Origin: a bacterium
GTDB taxonomy: Bacteria; Desulfobacterota; Binatia; Binatales; Binataceae
DNA: 64,000 bases
Direction of reading: 5' to 3'
Assembly (NCBI GenBank): GCA_014896235.1
Contig: JADBKU010000003.1
Location: forward strand, 1 to 64,000
Positions 1 through 9,112 of the stretch are shown one piece after another (position 1 is the first letter of the stretch; every line of letters begins with the position of its first letter). Under the pieces are notes generated by a model. That model did no database searches, had not been told where the DNA came from, and saw only the letters and a list, made by a program, of their open reading frames with translations. Made by a program: the position numbers and the translations under genes.

Positions 1-55
1 AGGGCCGACGGGCGCCAACGTCGCGGATATTTTTATCGCGCTGGTCAATTACTAG
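1..55 (+). CDS. 3' end of a MOFRL-type glycerate 2-kinase (partial)
   Basis: Only the last 17 codons lie in the window, in the frame starting at base 2 and stopping with TAG at 53-55. They read GPTGANVADIFIALVNY. The G-P-T-G-x-N-V-x-D pattern followed by a hydrophobic strand is the usual C-terminal end of the MOFRL domain of glycerate 2-kinases (GckA/TtuD family), which phosphorylate glycerate to 2-phosphoglycerate. The rest of the gene is off the left edge, so the assignment rests on one short motif. The 111 bases up to the next gene hold nothing else recognisable. Confidence 0.55.
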   Translation, partial: GPTGANVADIFIALVNY

Positions 56-166
56 ATCGGTTTCAAATCGATATTCGGCGGCGTGATGCATCGCGCGCGC
101 GGGTCAAGCATTATGGATGGCTGACCGCGGGCCGCGGAGCGCCGGCGAGTCAGTCAGGATCAACCG

Positions 167-1234
167 GTGAAGCAAAAATCGGGATGCGGGAGCGTGACGT
201 GGAACGGCAAGCGCAACGGCAGTGGCGCGGCGCCGGCGACTTTGATTCCGGGCGACGGCGTCGGCCCCGAGGTGATTGGCGCGGCGATAAAAGTGATCGC
301 CGCTTGCGGCGTCAAGATAGATTGGGACGAGCAGGTCGCCGGAGCTGCGGCGGTCAAGCGCGTCGGATCACCCGCGCCGCCGGCGCTGATCGCCTCGCTC
401 AAGCGCACGCGAATCGCGCTCAAGGGACCGCTCGAAACGCGCGTAGGCGAAGGCTATCGATCGATCAACGTCTATTTGCGCAAGACCTTCGACCTGTTCG
501 CCAACCTGCGGCCGACGCGGAGCTTTCCCGGCGTCAATGCGCGATTTTCCAACGTGGATCTAATCGTCGTGCGCGAAAACACCGAGGACCTCTACGCTGG
601 CATCGAGCATCAGGTGACGCCGGGCGTGGTCGAAAGCGTCAAGGTGATTACGGCGCGGGCGTCAACGCGAATCGCGCGCTTCGCGTTCGAGTTCGCCCGC
701 CGCAACGGCCGCCGATCGGTCACCGCGATTCACAAGGCCAATATCATGAAGCTGTCGGACGGGCTGTTTCTGAAATGCGCGCGGCGGGTCGCGGCCGAAT
801 ACAAGGATATCCAGTACAACGAGCGCATCGTTGACGCCGCTTGCATGCGGCTGGTGACGGAGCCGTCGGAGTTCGACGTGCTGCTGCTGGAAAATCTTTA
901 CGGCGACATCGTGTCGGACCTTTGCGCCGGGCTGGTGGGCGGGCTCGGGATGGTGCCGGGCGCGAATTACGGCGATCGCGGGGCGATTTTCGAGGCGGTC
1001 CACGGCACGGCTCCTGACATCGCGGGCAAAGGCGTCGCGAATCCGATTGCGGCGATTTTGTCGGGGGCGCTGATGGTCGAGTACCTGGGCCATCACGAGG
1101 CCGCCGAGCGAATCCGCACGGCCGTCGCGCAGGTGCTCAAGGCGCGCCGCGTGCGCACGCCCGATCTCGGCGGCAAAGCGCGAACGGATGAGGTTGCGGA
1201 GGCGATAATCCGCGCGATGGAGCGGGCGGCGTAA
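167..1234 (+). CDS. Isocitrate dehydrogenase, NAD-type (isocitrate/isopropylmalate family)
   Basis: Oxidative decarboxylation of isocitrate to 2-oxoglutarate is the likely reaction. The 355-residue product starts at GTG, with AGGA 7 bases upstream. Visible motifs are [11 protein letters not shown] (26-36), RSINVYLRK (98-106), [13 protein letters not shown] (136-148), the catalytic lysine near 190 (IHKANIMK), the metal-binding [10 protein letters not shown] (243-252) and [18 protein letters not shown] (276-293). The Ser-x-Asn before the LRK favours isocitrate over isopropylmalate, and the short length fits the NAD-dependent subfamily rather than the longer NADP enzyme. The first 20 residues are a poorly conserved extension. 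Isopropylmalate or homoisocitrate dehydrogenase remain possible; no leu or lys genes lie nearby. Confidence 0.85.
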   Translation: MKQKSGCGSVTWNGKRNGSGAAPATLIPGDGVGPEVIGAAIKVIAACGVKIDWDEQVAGAAAVKRVGSPAPPALIASLKRTRIALKGPLETRVGEGYRSINVYLRKTFDLFANLRPTRSFPGVNARFSNVDLIVVRENTEDLYAGIEHQVTPGVVESVKVITARASTRIARFAFEFARRNGRRSVTAIHKANIMKLSDGLFLKCARRVAAEYKDIQYNERIVDAACMRLVTEPSEFDVLLLENLYGDIVSDLCAGLVGGLGMVPGANYGDRGAIFEAVHGTAPDIAGKGVANPIAAILSGALMVEYLGHHEAAERIRTAVAQVLKARRVRTPDLGGKARTDEVAEAIIRAMERAA

Positions 1235-1296
1235 ACCGTCGCGGCGGGCGGCGCGAGCGCTTTGCAGAAACCGGTCGGTGGGATATTTTTTCGACG

Positions 1297-1926
1297 ATGG
1301 CCAAGACGAAATCGGCACGGGATGTGGTTTCGGAACGATTGCCTGACGGGCGCGAGCGCTTGCCGCCGGGCCAGTTTCTCACGACCGATTTTCCGGTTCT
1401 CAGTTACGGGCCGACGCCGAAATTCGACCCGCAGAAGTGGGATTTTCGAGTTATCGGAATGGTCGAGGAGCCGCTGCGCTTGACGTGGGAGGAATTTCGC
1501 GCGCTGCCGAAAGCGGAGCAGATTTCCGACTTCCATTGTGTGACGACGTGGTCCCGCTATGACAACCGCTGGAAGGGCGTGAAGACGCGCGAGCTGGTGG
1601 CGCGGGTCAGGCTGAAGCCGGATGCGCGTTACGTCTTTGTCCATTGCGACGGCGGCTACACCACCAATCTGTCGCTGGAGGAATTCCTGGCCGACGACGC
1701 GATGCTGGCATGGGGGCATGACGGCAAGGACCTCCATCCCGACCACGGATGGCCGCTGCGGCTGGTCGTACCCCGGCTGTACGGTTGGAAAAGCGCGAAA
1801 TGGGTGCGTGCGGTAGAATTTGCGATCAATGACCGCCGCGGTTTTTGGGAAGTGCGCGGATATCACAATCACGGCGATCCGTGGACTGAGGAGCGCTACT
1901 CATTTCAAGAAGATCCTGAGGATTAA
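1297..1926 (+). CDS. Sulfite-oxidase-fold molybdopterin oxidoreductase
   Basis: A 209-residue protein with the oxidoreductase molybdopterin-binding fold of sulfite oxidase and MsrP (YedY). It begins with the family pattern around FPVLSYGPTP (33-42) and WDFRVIGMVEEPL (48-60). The expected molybdenum-ligating cysteine is Cys81 in DFHCVTTWSRYDN. A conserved tail GWKSAKWVRAVEF follows. No signal peptide or twin-arginine motif is seen, so it is probably cytoplasmic, unlike periplasmic MsrP. The substrate cannot be told from sequence. An FdhD sulfurtransferase at 37.2 kb shows that the genome handles molybdenum cofactor maturation. It is annotated from ATG, 62 bases after the dehydrogenase. Confidence 0.85.
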   Translation: MAKTKSARDVVSERLPDGRERLPPGQFLTTDFPVLSYGPTPKFDPQKWDFRVIGMVEEPLRLTWEEFRALPKAEQISDFHCVTTWSRYDNRWKGVKTRELVARVRLKPDARYVFVHCDGGYTTNLSLEEFLADDAMLAWGHDGKDLHPDHGWPLRLVVPRLYGWKSAKWVRAVEFAINDRRGFWEVRGYHNHGDPWTEERYSFQEDPED

Positions 1927-2017
1927 TCGGCGTCCGGCGCGGCAATGACCTTCGATCAGTCTTAGCATCAGGCGCGCGGGCAATAAGCCTCTGGGCGGCG
2001 CGGACAGCGATCAATCC

Positions 2018-3718
2018 ATGCTGAAGGGCGGGCCATCGAATGCAACCGGAGCGATCGCTTCGCGCGCAGCGCAACTTGACAGGCTGAGCAGGGAAACCTT
2101 TGACCTCGCGATAATCGGCGGCGGCATCAACGGCGCAGCGATCGCGCGCGATGCGGCGATGCGCGGATTGAAGGTGGCGCTGGTCGATCGCGGAGACTTC
2201 GCCGGCGCAACCTCGTCGCATTCGTCAAAATTGATTCACGGCGGTTTGCGCTATCTGCCGCAGGGGCAGATTCGCCTCGTGTACCGGGCGCTCCGCGAGC
2301 GGGAACTCCTGCGGCATCTGACCGCTCCGCATCTGGTGCGGCCGATGCATTTTCTCTTTCCATTCTATCGGAGCCGCCGGCCGGGGCGGCTGGCAGTTAG
2401 CGCTGGGCTCGTGCTTTACGATCTTTTCGCGCGCCTGCCGCCGCCCGAACGCCATCGAAGGCTCGGCGCCGGCGAAACTCTGGCGGCGCAGCCGGCGCTC
2501 GCCGCCGACGGCCTGACGGGCGGAGCGATTTACTTCGACGCGTGGGGCGACGATGCGCGTTTGACGCTGGAGAATGCGATCGACGCGGCCCTTCATGGCG
2601 CCGCCGCGGCGAATTACGTCGCGCTCGAAGGTTTCGACCGGTTAGACGGGAAAATCACTGCGGCGGGTTTGCGAGATTTGATTGGCGCGCACGCCCTGGA
2701 GTTGCGCGCGAGGATTTTCATCAATGCCGCCGGACCATGGGCCGATGAGCTGCGCCGTCTTGATGATCCGCGCTGCGCGCCGCGAATCCGGCTCACCAAA
2801 GGCGTCCATCTGGTGGTGAATGAAAGCCGTTTACCGCTCCGCGAGGCGTTGACGCTGACCGACGCGGCTGGCCGTATCGTCTTTGCGATACCGCACGGCG
2901 AATGGATACTCGTCGGCACCACCGATACCGACTATGCGGGGAATCCGGCGGAGGCGCGTCCCGACTCGCGGGATATCGACTACCTGCTCGGCGTCATAAA
3001 CCGCTCGATGCCGGGCCTCGGGCTGACTACTGGCGATGTCGTTCACAGTTTTGCCGGTTTGCGCGCGTTGCCCGCAGGCGGATTGCTGAGGCCGTCGGCG
3101 GTGTCGCGCGAAGAAATCGTCGTCGAAAGCCCTTCGGGCCTGCTGACTGTCGCGGGAGGAAAGCTGACGACACATCGCGAGATAGGGGAAATGATCGTCG
3201 ATCGCTGCGTCAATCGTCTGGGTCTACCCGCAAGGAAATCGACGACGCGCACGGCGCCGCTGCCCGGCGCGCGCCATCGCGGTATGTTGGCGGACGGGCG
3301 GAGCGGCGAAGCTCCGTCAAATAAATTGAATGCCGAGACGCGCGCGATGCTGGCGGAACGCTACGGCACGCGCGCCGCCATGGTCGAAACGATCGCGCAG
3401 GAACATCCCGACCTGGCTGAGCGTCTTGCGCCGGGCGTACCGGCCATTTGCGCCGAGGTAATCCATGCCGCGCGCAACGAGATGGCGATGACCACGGCGG
3501 ATTTTCTGATTCGACGCACCGCGATGACCTGGCGGAATCCGCCCGCCGCGCAAGCAGCGGCGCCGGCGGTCGCGCGGCTGTTGGCGAGTGAATTGGGATG
3601 GGACGAGCGGGGGCGCGAGGCGGATTTGTCGGAGTTCTTTGCGGCCGCCGGTCAGACTCATTATTCCGTCGAAGCGGCGGTCGGCGAAGTTCGCGCGCAT
3701 CGCGGTAGAGGCGCATAA
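2018..3718 (+). CDS. glpD: Glycerol-3-phosphate dehydrogenase, FAD-dependent
   Basis: Oxidises sn-glycerol 3-phosphate to dihydroxyacetone phosphate at the membrane, passing electrons to quinone. The 566-residue length is typical. The N-terminal Rossmann motif reads AIIGGGINGAAIARDAAMRG (31-50), followed by the family signature of an acid near 57 and SSHSSKLIHGGLRYL (66-80). The conserved VGTTDTDY segment and the C-terminal helical domain (about 400-560) are present. About 30 residues precede the Rossmann fold. The gene ends 3 bases before the next one, so it may be cotranscribed with the broken nth downstream. No glpF or glpK is adjacent. Confidence 0.93.
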   Translation: MLKGGPSNATGAIASRAAQLDRLSRETFDLAIIGGGINGAAIARDAAMRGLKVALVDRGDFAGATSSHSSKLIHGGLRYLPQGQIRLVYRALRERELLRHLTAPHLVRPMHFLFPFYRSRRPGRLAVSAGLVLYDLFARLPPPERHRRLGAGETLAAQPALAADGLTGGAIYFDAWGDDARLTLENAIDAALHGAAAANYVALEGFDRLDGKITAAGLRDLIGAHALELRARIFINAAGPWADELRRLDDPRCAPRIRLTKGVHLVVNESRLPLREALTLTDAAGRIVFAIPHGEWILVGTTDTDYAGNPAEARPDSRDIDYLLGVINRSMPGLGLTTGDVVHSFAGLRALPAGGLLRPSAVSREEIVVESPSGLLTVAGGKLTTHREIGEMIVDRCVNRLGLPARKSTTRTAPLPGARHRGMLADGRSGEAPSNKLNAETRAMLAERYGTRAAMVETIAQEHPDLAERLAPGVPAICAEVIHAARNEMAMTTADFLIRRTAMTWRNPPAAQAAAPAVARLLASELGWDERGREADLSEFFAAAGQTHYSVEAAVGEVRAHRGRGA

Positions 3719-3721
3719 CTG

Positions 3722-4444
3722 ATGGCGGGGGAACGACAGCGTCCAGCAGGCAGCCGAGGTTCGCAGGATCATTCGGCGGCGCGAATTAAAACCGCCGCAG
3801 CGCAAGAACTTTCGCGGCGCGCCCGGCGCATCGGCAAGACCCTGGCGCGGCTTTATCCGGAAGCGCGCATCAGTCTCAATTTCACGACTCCATGGCAATG
3901 TCTTGCCGCGACGATTTTGTCGGCCCAGTGCACGGACGAGCGCGTCAATCGAGTGACGCCGGCGCTATTTCACGAGTTTCCTGACGCGAAAGCGACGGCG
4001 GCGGCCGATCCCGCGCGGATCGAAAAGTTGATCCAGACGACCGGATTTTTTCGGCAGAAAACCAAATCCCTGATCGCGACGGCGCGCGCTTTGGTCGAGC
4101 GTTTCGGCGGCGAAGTTCCCAACCGCATGGAAGATTTGGTGACGCTGCCTGGAGTCGGCCGCAAGACCGCCAATGTCATCCTCGGCCACGTATTCAAGCG
4201 GCCTGGCTTCGTCGTGGACACTCATGTTCGCCGGCTGACGCGGCGAATGGGATTAAGCAGTAATAACGATGTCGAATCGAAACCGACCTGCAGATGCTCC
4301 TGCCGCCGGATCGGTGGACGCCTTTCGATGCGGCTGATTCTGCATGGGCGATTTTGCCGGGTGCCCGCGATGCGCCGAATGCGGTCGTGCCCGCGGATTG
4401 GCGTTCCCGCGCCGCACTCGAACGTGCCGCGCCGCGCAAAATAA
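3722..4444 (+). pseudogene. nth: Endonuclease III with a frameshifted, shortened FeS C-terminus
   Basis: Base-excision-repair DNA glycosylase/AP lyase. The first 180 residues are normal: LSAQCTDERVN (66-76), the helix-hairpin-helix LPGVGRKTA (142-150) with catalytic Lys148, and VDTHV (165-169) with catalytic Asp166. After MGLSS (about 4262) the frame breaks. A stretch matching the family (ETDLQMLLPPDRWTPFD) continues in another frame from about 4275 to 4327, then LILHGR returns in the original frame. The four-cysteine FeS loop that should follow is shortened and divided: C-P-R-C-A-E-C is in a third frame at 4362-4382, and CPRIGV is back in the first. Three apparent shifts plus lost codons suggest decay; clustered sequence errors are the alternative. 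The genes on both sides are intact. Confidence 0.8.
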
Positions 4445-4506
4445 CGGATACTTTTCATCGTCTGTCGAGCGTTCGCGCCGCTTGCGCCGGGCGCCGGCGA
4501 TGACGG

Positions 4507-4953
4507 TCAACGCGACAATTCGTCGGCCTTGCCTGTCTTAATGTCGACGGGAATTGAAGCGTGCTCGTGAACCATCCGCCACTTGCCGCGGATTTTGCGA
4601 TAAATCTCGGTGACGCGCATGTTGATTTCGACCGGCTTGCCGGCTGTGCTGGTCCCGACGATGTGCTCGATCACATGGACGTAACCGTAGCGGCCGTCGG
4701 TATCGACGTACATGTCCTGCATCTGGTAGGTGATCGGCCCCTTCAGACCCGCCAGAAAATCCCGCCAGTCCTTGCGGAACGCGTCGTAACCGATATATGC
4801 GCGCGGCGGATAGACGTCGAATACGTATAGCTTCCCGCTATGCCAATAGTTGCTCATGATGGCGTCGAGGTTGCGCGCCTCGGCGCCTGCGGCGATGCTT
4901 TCCTGCGCGGCGCGAATCTCGCCCTCGAGCGCCTCGGGAAACTGCCCGGCCAT
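4507..4953 (-). CDS. SnoaL/NTF2-like small protein
   Basis: A 148-residue protein of the NTF2-like alpha+beta barrel type (SnoaL / DUF4440-like). The N-terminal helix EGEIRAAQESIAAGAEARNLDAIMSNY is followed by paired strands ending in VTEIYRKIRGKWRMVHEHASIP, the usual C-terminal strands of this fold. Such proteins are either small enzymes (isomerases, dehydratases) or ligand binders, and nothing here identifies the substrate. It has no signal peptide and no close neighbour on the same strand; it is convergent with the broken nth. A second, unrelated-looking member is at 33.5 kb. Confidence 0.7.
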   Translation of the reverse strand: MAGQFPEALEGEIRAAQESIAAGAEARNLDAIMSNYWHSGKLYVFDVYPPRAYIGYDAFRKDWRDFLAGLKGPITYQMQDMYVDTDGRYGYVHVIEHIVGTSTAGKPVEINMRVTEIYRKIRGKWRMVHEHASIPVDIKTGKADELSR

Positions 4954-5182
4954 GGCGCCGTCGCTGTAGCGCCCGTCTATGAGCAGCTCGCCGAGGCGCT
5001 ACTCAAATTCCACAGCGGACGGGGCAAGCCCATTTACATGGCCGGACACAGCTTTATCCGGAATAGCACCGGGTATTCGATCAATCGCACTTTGTTGAGA
5101 GATTGACTCCTGCCCCCCTAGCTGCTAGAGCCGCGCTGCTTCGACTCTTAGTCAGCAGTCAGGCCTTTGGGGGAGGGTCAAC

Positions 5183-6885
5183 ATGCCGCTTGCTGTGGGT
5201 TTTGACGCACGCTCTTCGGGGAGGGGCGGGCACTTTCTCGCTGTTATCATCCGCGCGCTTCACTTACAGTTTCTTCGACGTTCGATAACCCCGGATCTAC
5301 TCTTCGGGTATGTCGTAGTGATTGCAATGATGATTTTGCTCCCCTCTCTTGCTTCAGCCGAGGTAGCCTGGAACGGCGACTTCGAGTTCATGACGCCGTT
5401 TGGCTACCAGCAGTACTTCAGCGGCCACGGCTGCCAGCAAGGCTGTCAGGAGTTCGTCGTTCCCCCGAGCTCCCCACTCCCCGCGAACAGCTCGGATGTT
5501 GCTGTAGCCGTGGAGGGCGCCATGAGCTCGCCATCGGATGGCGAAGTAGTCTCATGGAAAGCAATCAAACCGGACGGATCTGTAAACTTTATCTATAGCT
5601 GGACGTGGGAGAACGCGCTCGGATGTTGGGTTGGGAGCGACGGGCAACAGTTCTGCTCCCCAGTCGCCGATCCAACGGTGGCGGTCAGTATCAACAGTTG
5701 TAACGTTTCAGGCGCGATCGGCTCGTGGTCGCTCGGCGTTTACGACAACAACGTGTTGCAGTTCTCCCTCCCTTCACGGTCCAGCATAACCCAGCCGGCA
5801 TCCTAGGCATCTCCGCACCGACTGACAATCAGCTTATTCAACTGCTCAATGGGAATTACAACTTCACCGGTCCGGTGCAATTCACCGCGGCGAGCGGTAC
5901 AGGCGGCTCGATCAGTTGGTTGAATCAACTGCACTATCTCACGAGTGGCGGGTACGGGGGTCCAGATCCGGCTCCCGTCACCAATAACGGAGCGAGCTTC
6001 AGCTATCCCGGTTATCAATCGATTGGCGGGCAGATCGTAGCGGCCGCGTCGACGACGGCCGCCGACGGCAGCACTGTGCAGGATTGCGTCACCTTTTACG
6101 TGGACGGGGTGCAATCTCCGAGCCCGCTCGACCCGACCAGCCAGCTCGTGAGCCTGTACTCCAACGGTGCCACTCCACACTTGATGACCGGGCTCGCTAC
6201 ACACGAAAGCGGCTACAGCCAGTTTCATTATCCGGGCGACGGCTCTCCGGCCGAACCCGACGTCTTCAATGGGATCGATGGCCTGTGGCCCTACGAAAGT
6301 AACGGCGGGGGCCAGTTCATTGGCCTCATGATGGTCCCGACGACGGACACGGACGCCTGGGACTGGACCCAGAACACGACCGACGGGGTGAACAGCACCG
6401 TTTACGGCTTTGTCGGGGAGAAGCTTCCAACGGCCCAGAACTTCGTAGATTGGCTGACCGGTAAAAAGAAAAACACAAACGTTCCGGTCCATCAGGGTCT
6501 CCAGGCGTTCTCATCGCCGAGCGCGCAGCTCGAAAACATGGCGCTGGTGCTTTATGGGCAGCAAGCGAAAGGGCCGTGGACCCAGCAGTTTTACGTTCCC
6601 GTGTGCCCTCCCCCCGGCACGATCACCGTGCAGGGGAAGAACACTTGGATCTGCAACGGAGCCACTTGGTACTGGGCGTACAACGATCCCAATCTCAGCG
6701 ACCCGGGGGCGGATCAGAACGTGCAAGCGCAGTATATATTCGCGGCCGGTACAACCGGCCCCGTTGGCAATAGGCCGGGACTACAGTACGTCACCAACAG
6801 CCCGTCCGATCCATTGTTCAACGGCTCGGCCGATCCATGGTACGACAGCAATATACAGCAAGGCGTGCTGCAGCAAATGAAGTAA
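5183..6885 (+). pseudogene. Secreted lysozyme/transglycosylase-like protein split by a frameshift
   Basis: Two open frames overlap at 5725-5806 and read as one protein if the frame changes by one base in the CTCCCTCCC run at about 5768-5776. The ATG at 5183 has a strong GGGAGGG site. A long N-terminus ends in a hydrophobic signal segment (VVVIAMMILLPSLASA, about 45-60). An Ig-like, cysteine-containing part follows (to about 5880). The C-terminal part holds GLATHESGYSQFHY and GGGQFIGLMM...WDWTQN, resembling the catalytic Glu (codon 6205-6207) and GLMQ region of lytic transglycosylase-like lysozyme folds. That match is pattern-based and moderate. Codon use is less GC-biased than in neighbours, suggesting acquisition. 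It may be inactive or carry a sequencing error. Confidence 0.6.
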
Positions 6886-6907
6886 CAGCCCGCGGAGTTG
6901 TGATCTT

Positions 6908-7894
6908 ATGTTGAAAAAAGTTCTGCCGTTTCTGGTAGCGTTCATCGTCGCGCAGGTCAGCTGCGTGCGGGCCGCATCCATCAAATCGACCCCCTGGGAA
7001 AAAGTAAACGCCAACGCGCTCAACGCACTGGAGAAGATCGATGTGGCGACATTCCTAAGCGAGGTTACGGAATTTGGCCTCGCCCTGCACGCTGACTGTG
7101 CCTGCGTCAAGCCGGGCGATATCCGAGAGTTCAAGTGGGCTGATTTGCGCGGCGATGGAAGGCTCGAACTCGTTGCGATCCTAGACGTGAACGGACGCAA
7201 GTTCTTTAACTCGCTCGTGATCCTCCGCCGCGGTGCTAACGGCAACGTTAAGTATCAGGAACTCAGGGGTTGGATGATAGCGGACCTGGGGAACGTGATT
7301 CGAGATCTAAACGGCGACGGGCAGGACGAGCTGATCATCCCCGCTGTTTTGTACCAGTACAACACCGCGGGGACATACACCTGGCCGGTCGTCTACCGGC
7401 TGGAAAAGGGCAAGTACATCCAGGCGAGCAGCGACTTCCCCCGCTTCTATGACGCCGAGGTTCTGCCGACGCTGCAAAAGCAGATCTGCGATTATCAATC
7501 CAAGCCGGCAAGCTTCAGAAGGATTAACCTAGATACGGCAGCGATGCTGATCTTTGAGAGAGACAAGATCCTTCGCATGCTCGGCCGCAATCCGACGGCG
7601 GGACTCCAAGAGGCCTACCAGTGGATGAACACCGACGACCCACTCCTGCTGCTGGCGGCGACGAACATATTCAACGACATACCCGGCCATCGCGAGGAAG
7701 CTAACGCAGCCCGCGCCGCGTACGACCGCGCGTCCTCCGAGCCCGCCCCGACCGGCAAGAACGACGGCTTGGTCGAGGGCAGCGGCGCCGGATGCTCGCC
7801 GACGACCGCCGTCGTCAACCACGAACCGGCAGCCGGCCAGCAGGGCGTGGGGGCGGCCGGCCACAACGGCGTGGCCATCCACCCGGGCAGCTGA
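6908..7894 (+). CDS. Secreted protein with FG-GAP/VCBS-like calcium-binding segment
   Basis: A 328-residue exported protein of unknown function. The signal peptide is clear: MLKKVLPFLVAFIVAQVSCVRA, with cleavage probably after the second alanine. Two segments resemble FG-GAP/VCBS strands, FKWADLRGDGRLELVAILDV (about 78-97) and IRDLNGDGQDELIIPAVLY (about 137-155), each with an Asp-rich, Ca-binding-like loop. The last 60 residues are low-complexity, rich in Ala, Gly, Pro and His. It follows the frameshifted lysozyme-like gene by 22 bases and shares its less GC-biased codon use, so the two may have arrived and been expressed together. Confidence 0.65.
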   Translation: MLKKVLPFLVAFIVAQVSCVRAASIKSTPWEKVNANALNALEKIDVATFLSEVTEFGLALHADCACVKPGDIREFKWADLRGDGRLELVAILDVNGRKFFNSLVILRRGANGNVKYQELRGWMIADLGNVIRDLNGDGQDELIIPAVLYQYNTAGTYTWPVVYRLEKGKYIQASSDFPRFYDAEVLPTLQKQICDYQSKPASFRRINLDTAAMLIFERDKILRMLGRNPTAGLQEAYQWMNTDDPLLLLAATNIFNDIPGHREEANAARAAYDRASSEPAPTGKNDGLVEGSGAGCSPTTAVVNHEPAAGQQGVGAAGHNGVAIHPGS

Positions 7895-8032
7895 GGCTCT
7901 TCGTGTTCGCCGCGGCACACTGGCCTGACCTTTCGTAGGCTGCCGGCGAACTCGGCGAGTTCGCGCAGCTTCGAAGCGGCGGGCCATCGCATCGGAATTG
8001 CGACGCCATAGCGGCCGTGCTGAAATGCGCCC

Positions 8033-9112
8033 GTGGCGAGTGCAGATTCAAATGGCGGCGCCAATCCCGCGCCGGCCACACAGCGTGTGATCGAGCCGCT
8101 CCGACGCGCGGCGATATTCCTGGTTTTGACGATCAACCCCGATTTAGCCAGCGAAGCCGCGGTTCGTTCGATATGCGGCGATCTCACCAAACTGGTCCGT
8201 GCGGTGGGCTTTCGCGACCCCGATGCGCAACTGTCTTGCGTTTTGGGTATCGGTTCCGACGCCTGGGATCGGCTGTTTGGAAATCCGCGGCCGGCTGAGC
8301 TTCACGCTTTTCAGGAAATCGTCGCCGGGCCTCGCCACGCGGTATCGACGCCTGGCGATCTTATTTTTCATATTCGCGGAGAACGCGAAGACCTCTGCTT
8401 CGAACTCGAAACCCAGATTATGATGCGGCTCGGCGATGCGGTCTCGACGGCCGACGAAGTTGCCGGGTTCCGTTACTTCGACAATCGCGATCTGCTCGGC
8501 TTTGTGGACGGAACCGAGAACCCGGTCGACGAAGAGGCGATGAATGCGGTCTTTATCGGCGATGAAGACCCGCTCTTCGCTGGCGGCTCGTACGTGATCG
8601 TGCAGAAATATCTCCATAACCTTGCGGCGTGGAACGCCTTGCCCGTCGAAACGCAGGAAAAAATCGTCGGCCGCACCAAGATGTCCGACGTTGAGCTGGA
8701 CGATTCGGTCAAGCCGACGTCGGCGCACAATGCGTTGACGACCATTGTCGAAAACGGCGTCGAAAAGAAGATTTACCGGGCCAACGGCGTCTTCGGTAAT
8801 CCGGGAAAAGGCGAGTTCGGTACGTATTTCATCGGCTATGCGCGATCGCCGCGAGTGATCGAGCAGATGTTGCACAATATGTTCGTCGGACGGCCGCCCG
8901 GAAATTACGATCGCCTGCTCGACGTGAGTCGCGCCGCCACCGGCACGCTCTTTTTCGCGCCGTCGCTCACGATGCTCGAAACGCTCGCGGCCCGAGCCGC
9001 GGCGACTGCGGTTGCCCCTGAGGATCCGGTCGAATCGTCGTTAGCGCCGGCGTCCGCCAAAGACGGCTCCCTTGGGATCGGCTCGCTGAAAGGATTGGAT
9101 CGGGATGAATAA
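8033..9112 (+). CDS. DyP-type heme peroxidase, encapsulin cargo
   Basis: Dye-decolorising peroxidase of 359 residues, starting at GTG. The DyP signature GFVDGTENP (156-164) carries the catalytic Asp159. The likely proximal heme ligand is His232 in PTSAHNAL, and the distal arginine is in IYRAN (about 249). The C-terminus is an extended linker ending in DGSLGIGSLKGLDRDE. Its SLGIGSLKG core is the known docking peptide that targets DyP enzymes into family 1 encapsulin shells. The gene overlaps the encapsulin gene by 8 bases (ATGAATAA), implying translational coupling. Inside the compartment it would use hydrogen peroxide to oxidise an unknown substrate, probably as oxidative-stress defence. Confidence 0.95.
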   Translation: MASADSNGGANPAPATQRVIEPLRRAAIFLVLTINPDLASEAAVRSICGDLTKLVRAVGFRDPDAQLSCVLGIGSDAWDRLFGNPRPAELHAFQEIVAGPRHAVSTPGDLIFHIRGEREDLCFELETQIMMRLGDAVSTADEVAGFRYFDNRDLLGFVDGTENPVDEEAMNAVFIGDEDPLFAGGSYVIVQKYLHNLAAWNALPVETQEKIVGRTKMSDVELDDSVKPTSAHNALTTIVENGVEKKIYRANGVFGNPGKGEFGTYFIGYARSPRVIEQMLHNMFVGRPPGNYDRLLDVSRAATGTLFFAPSLTMLETLAARAAATAVAPEDPVESSLAPASAKDGSLGIGSLKGLDRDE

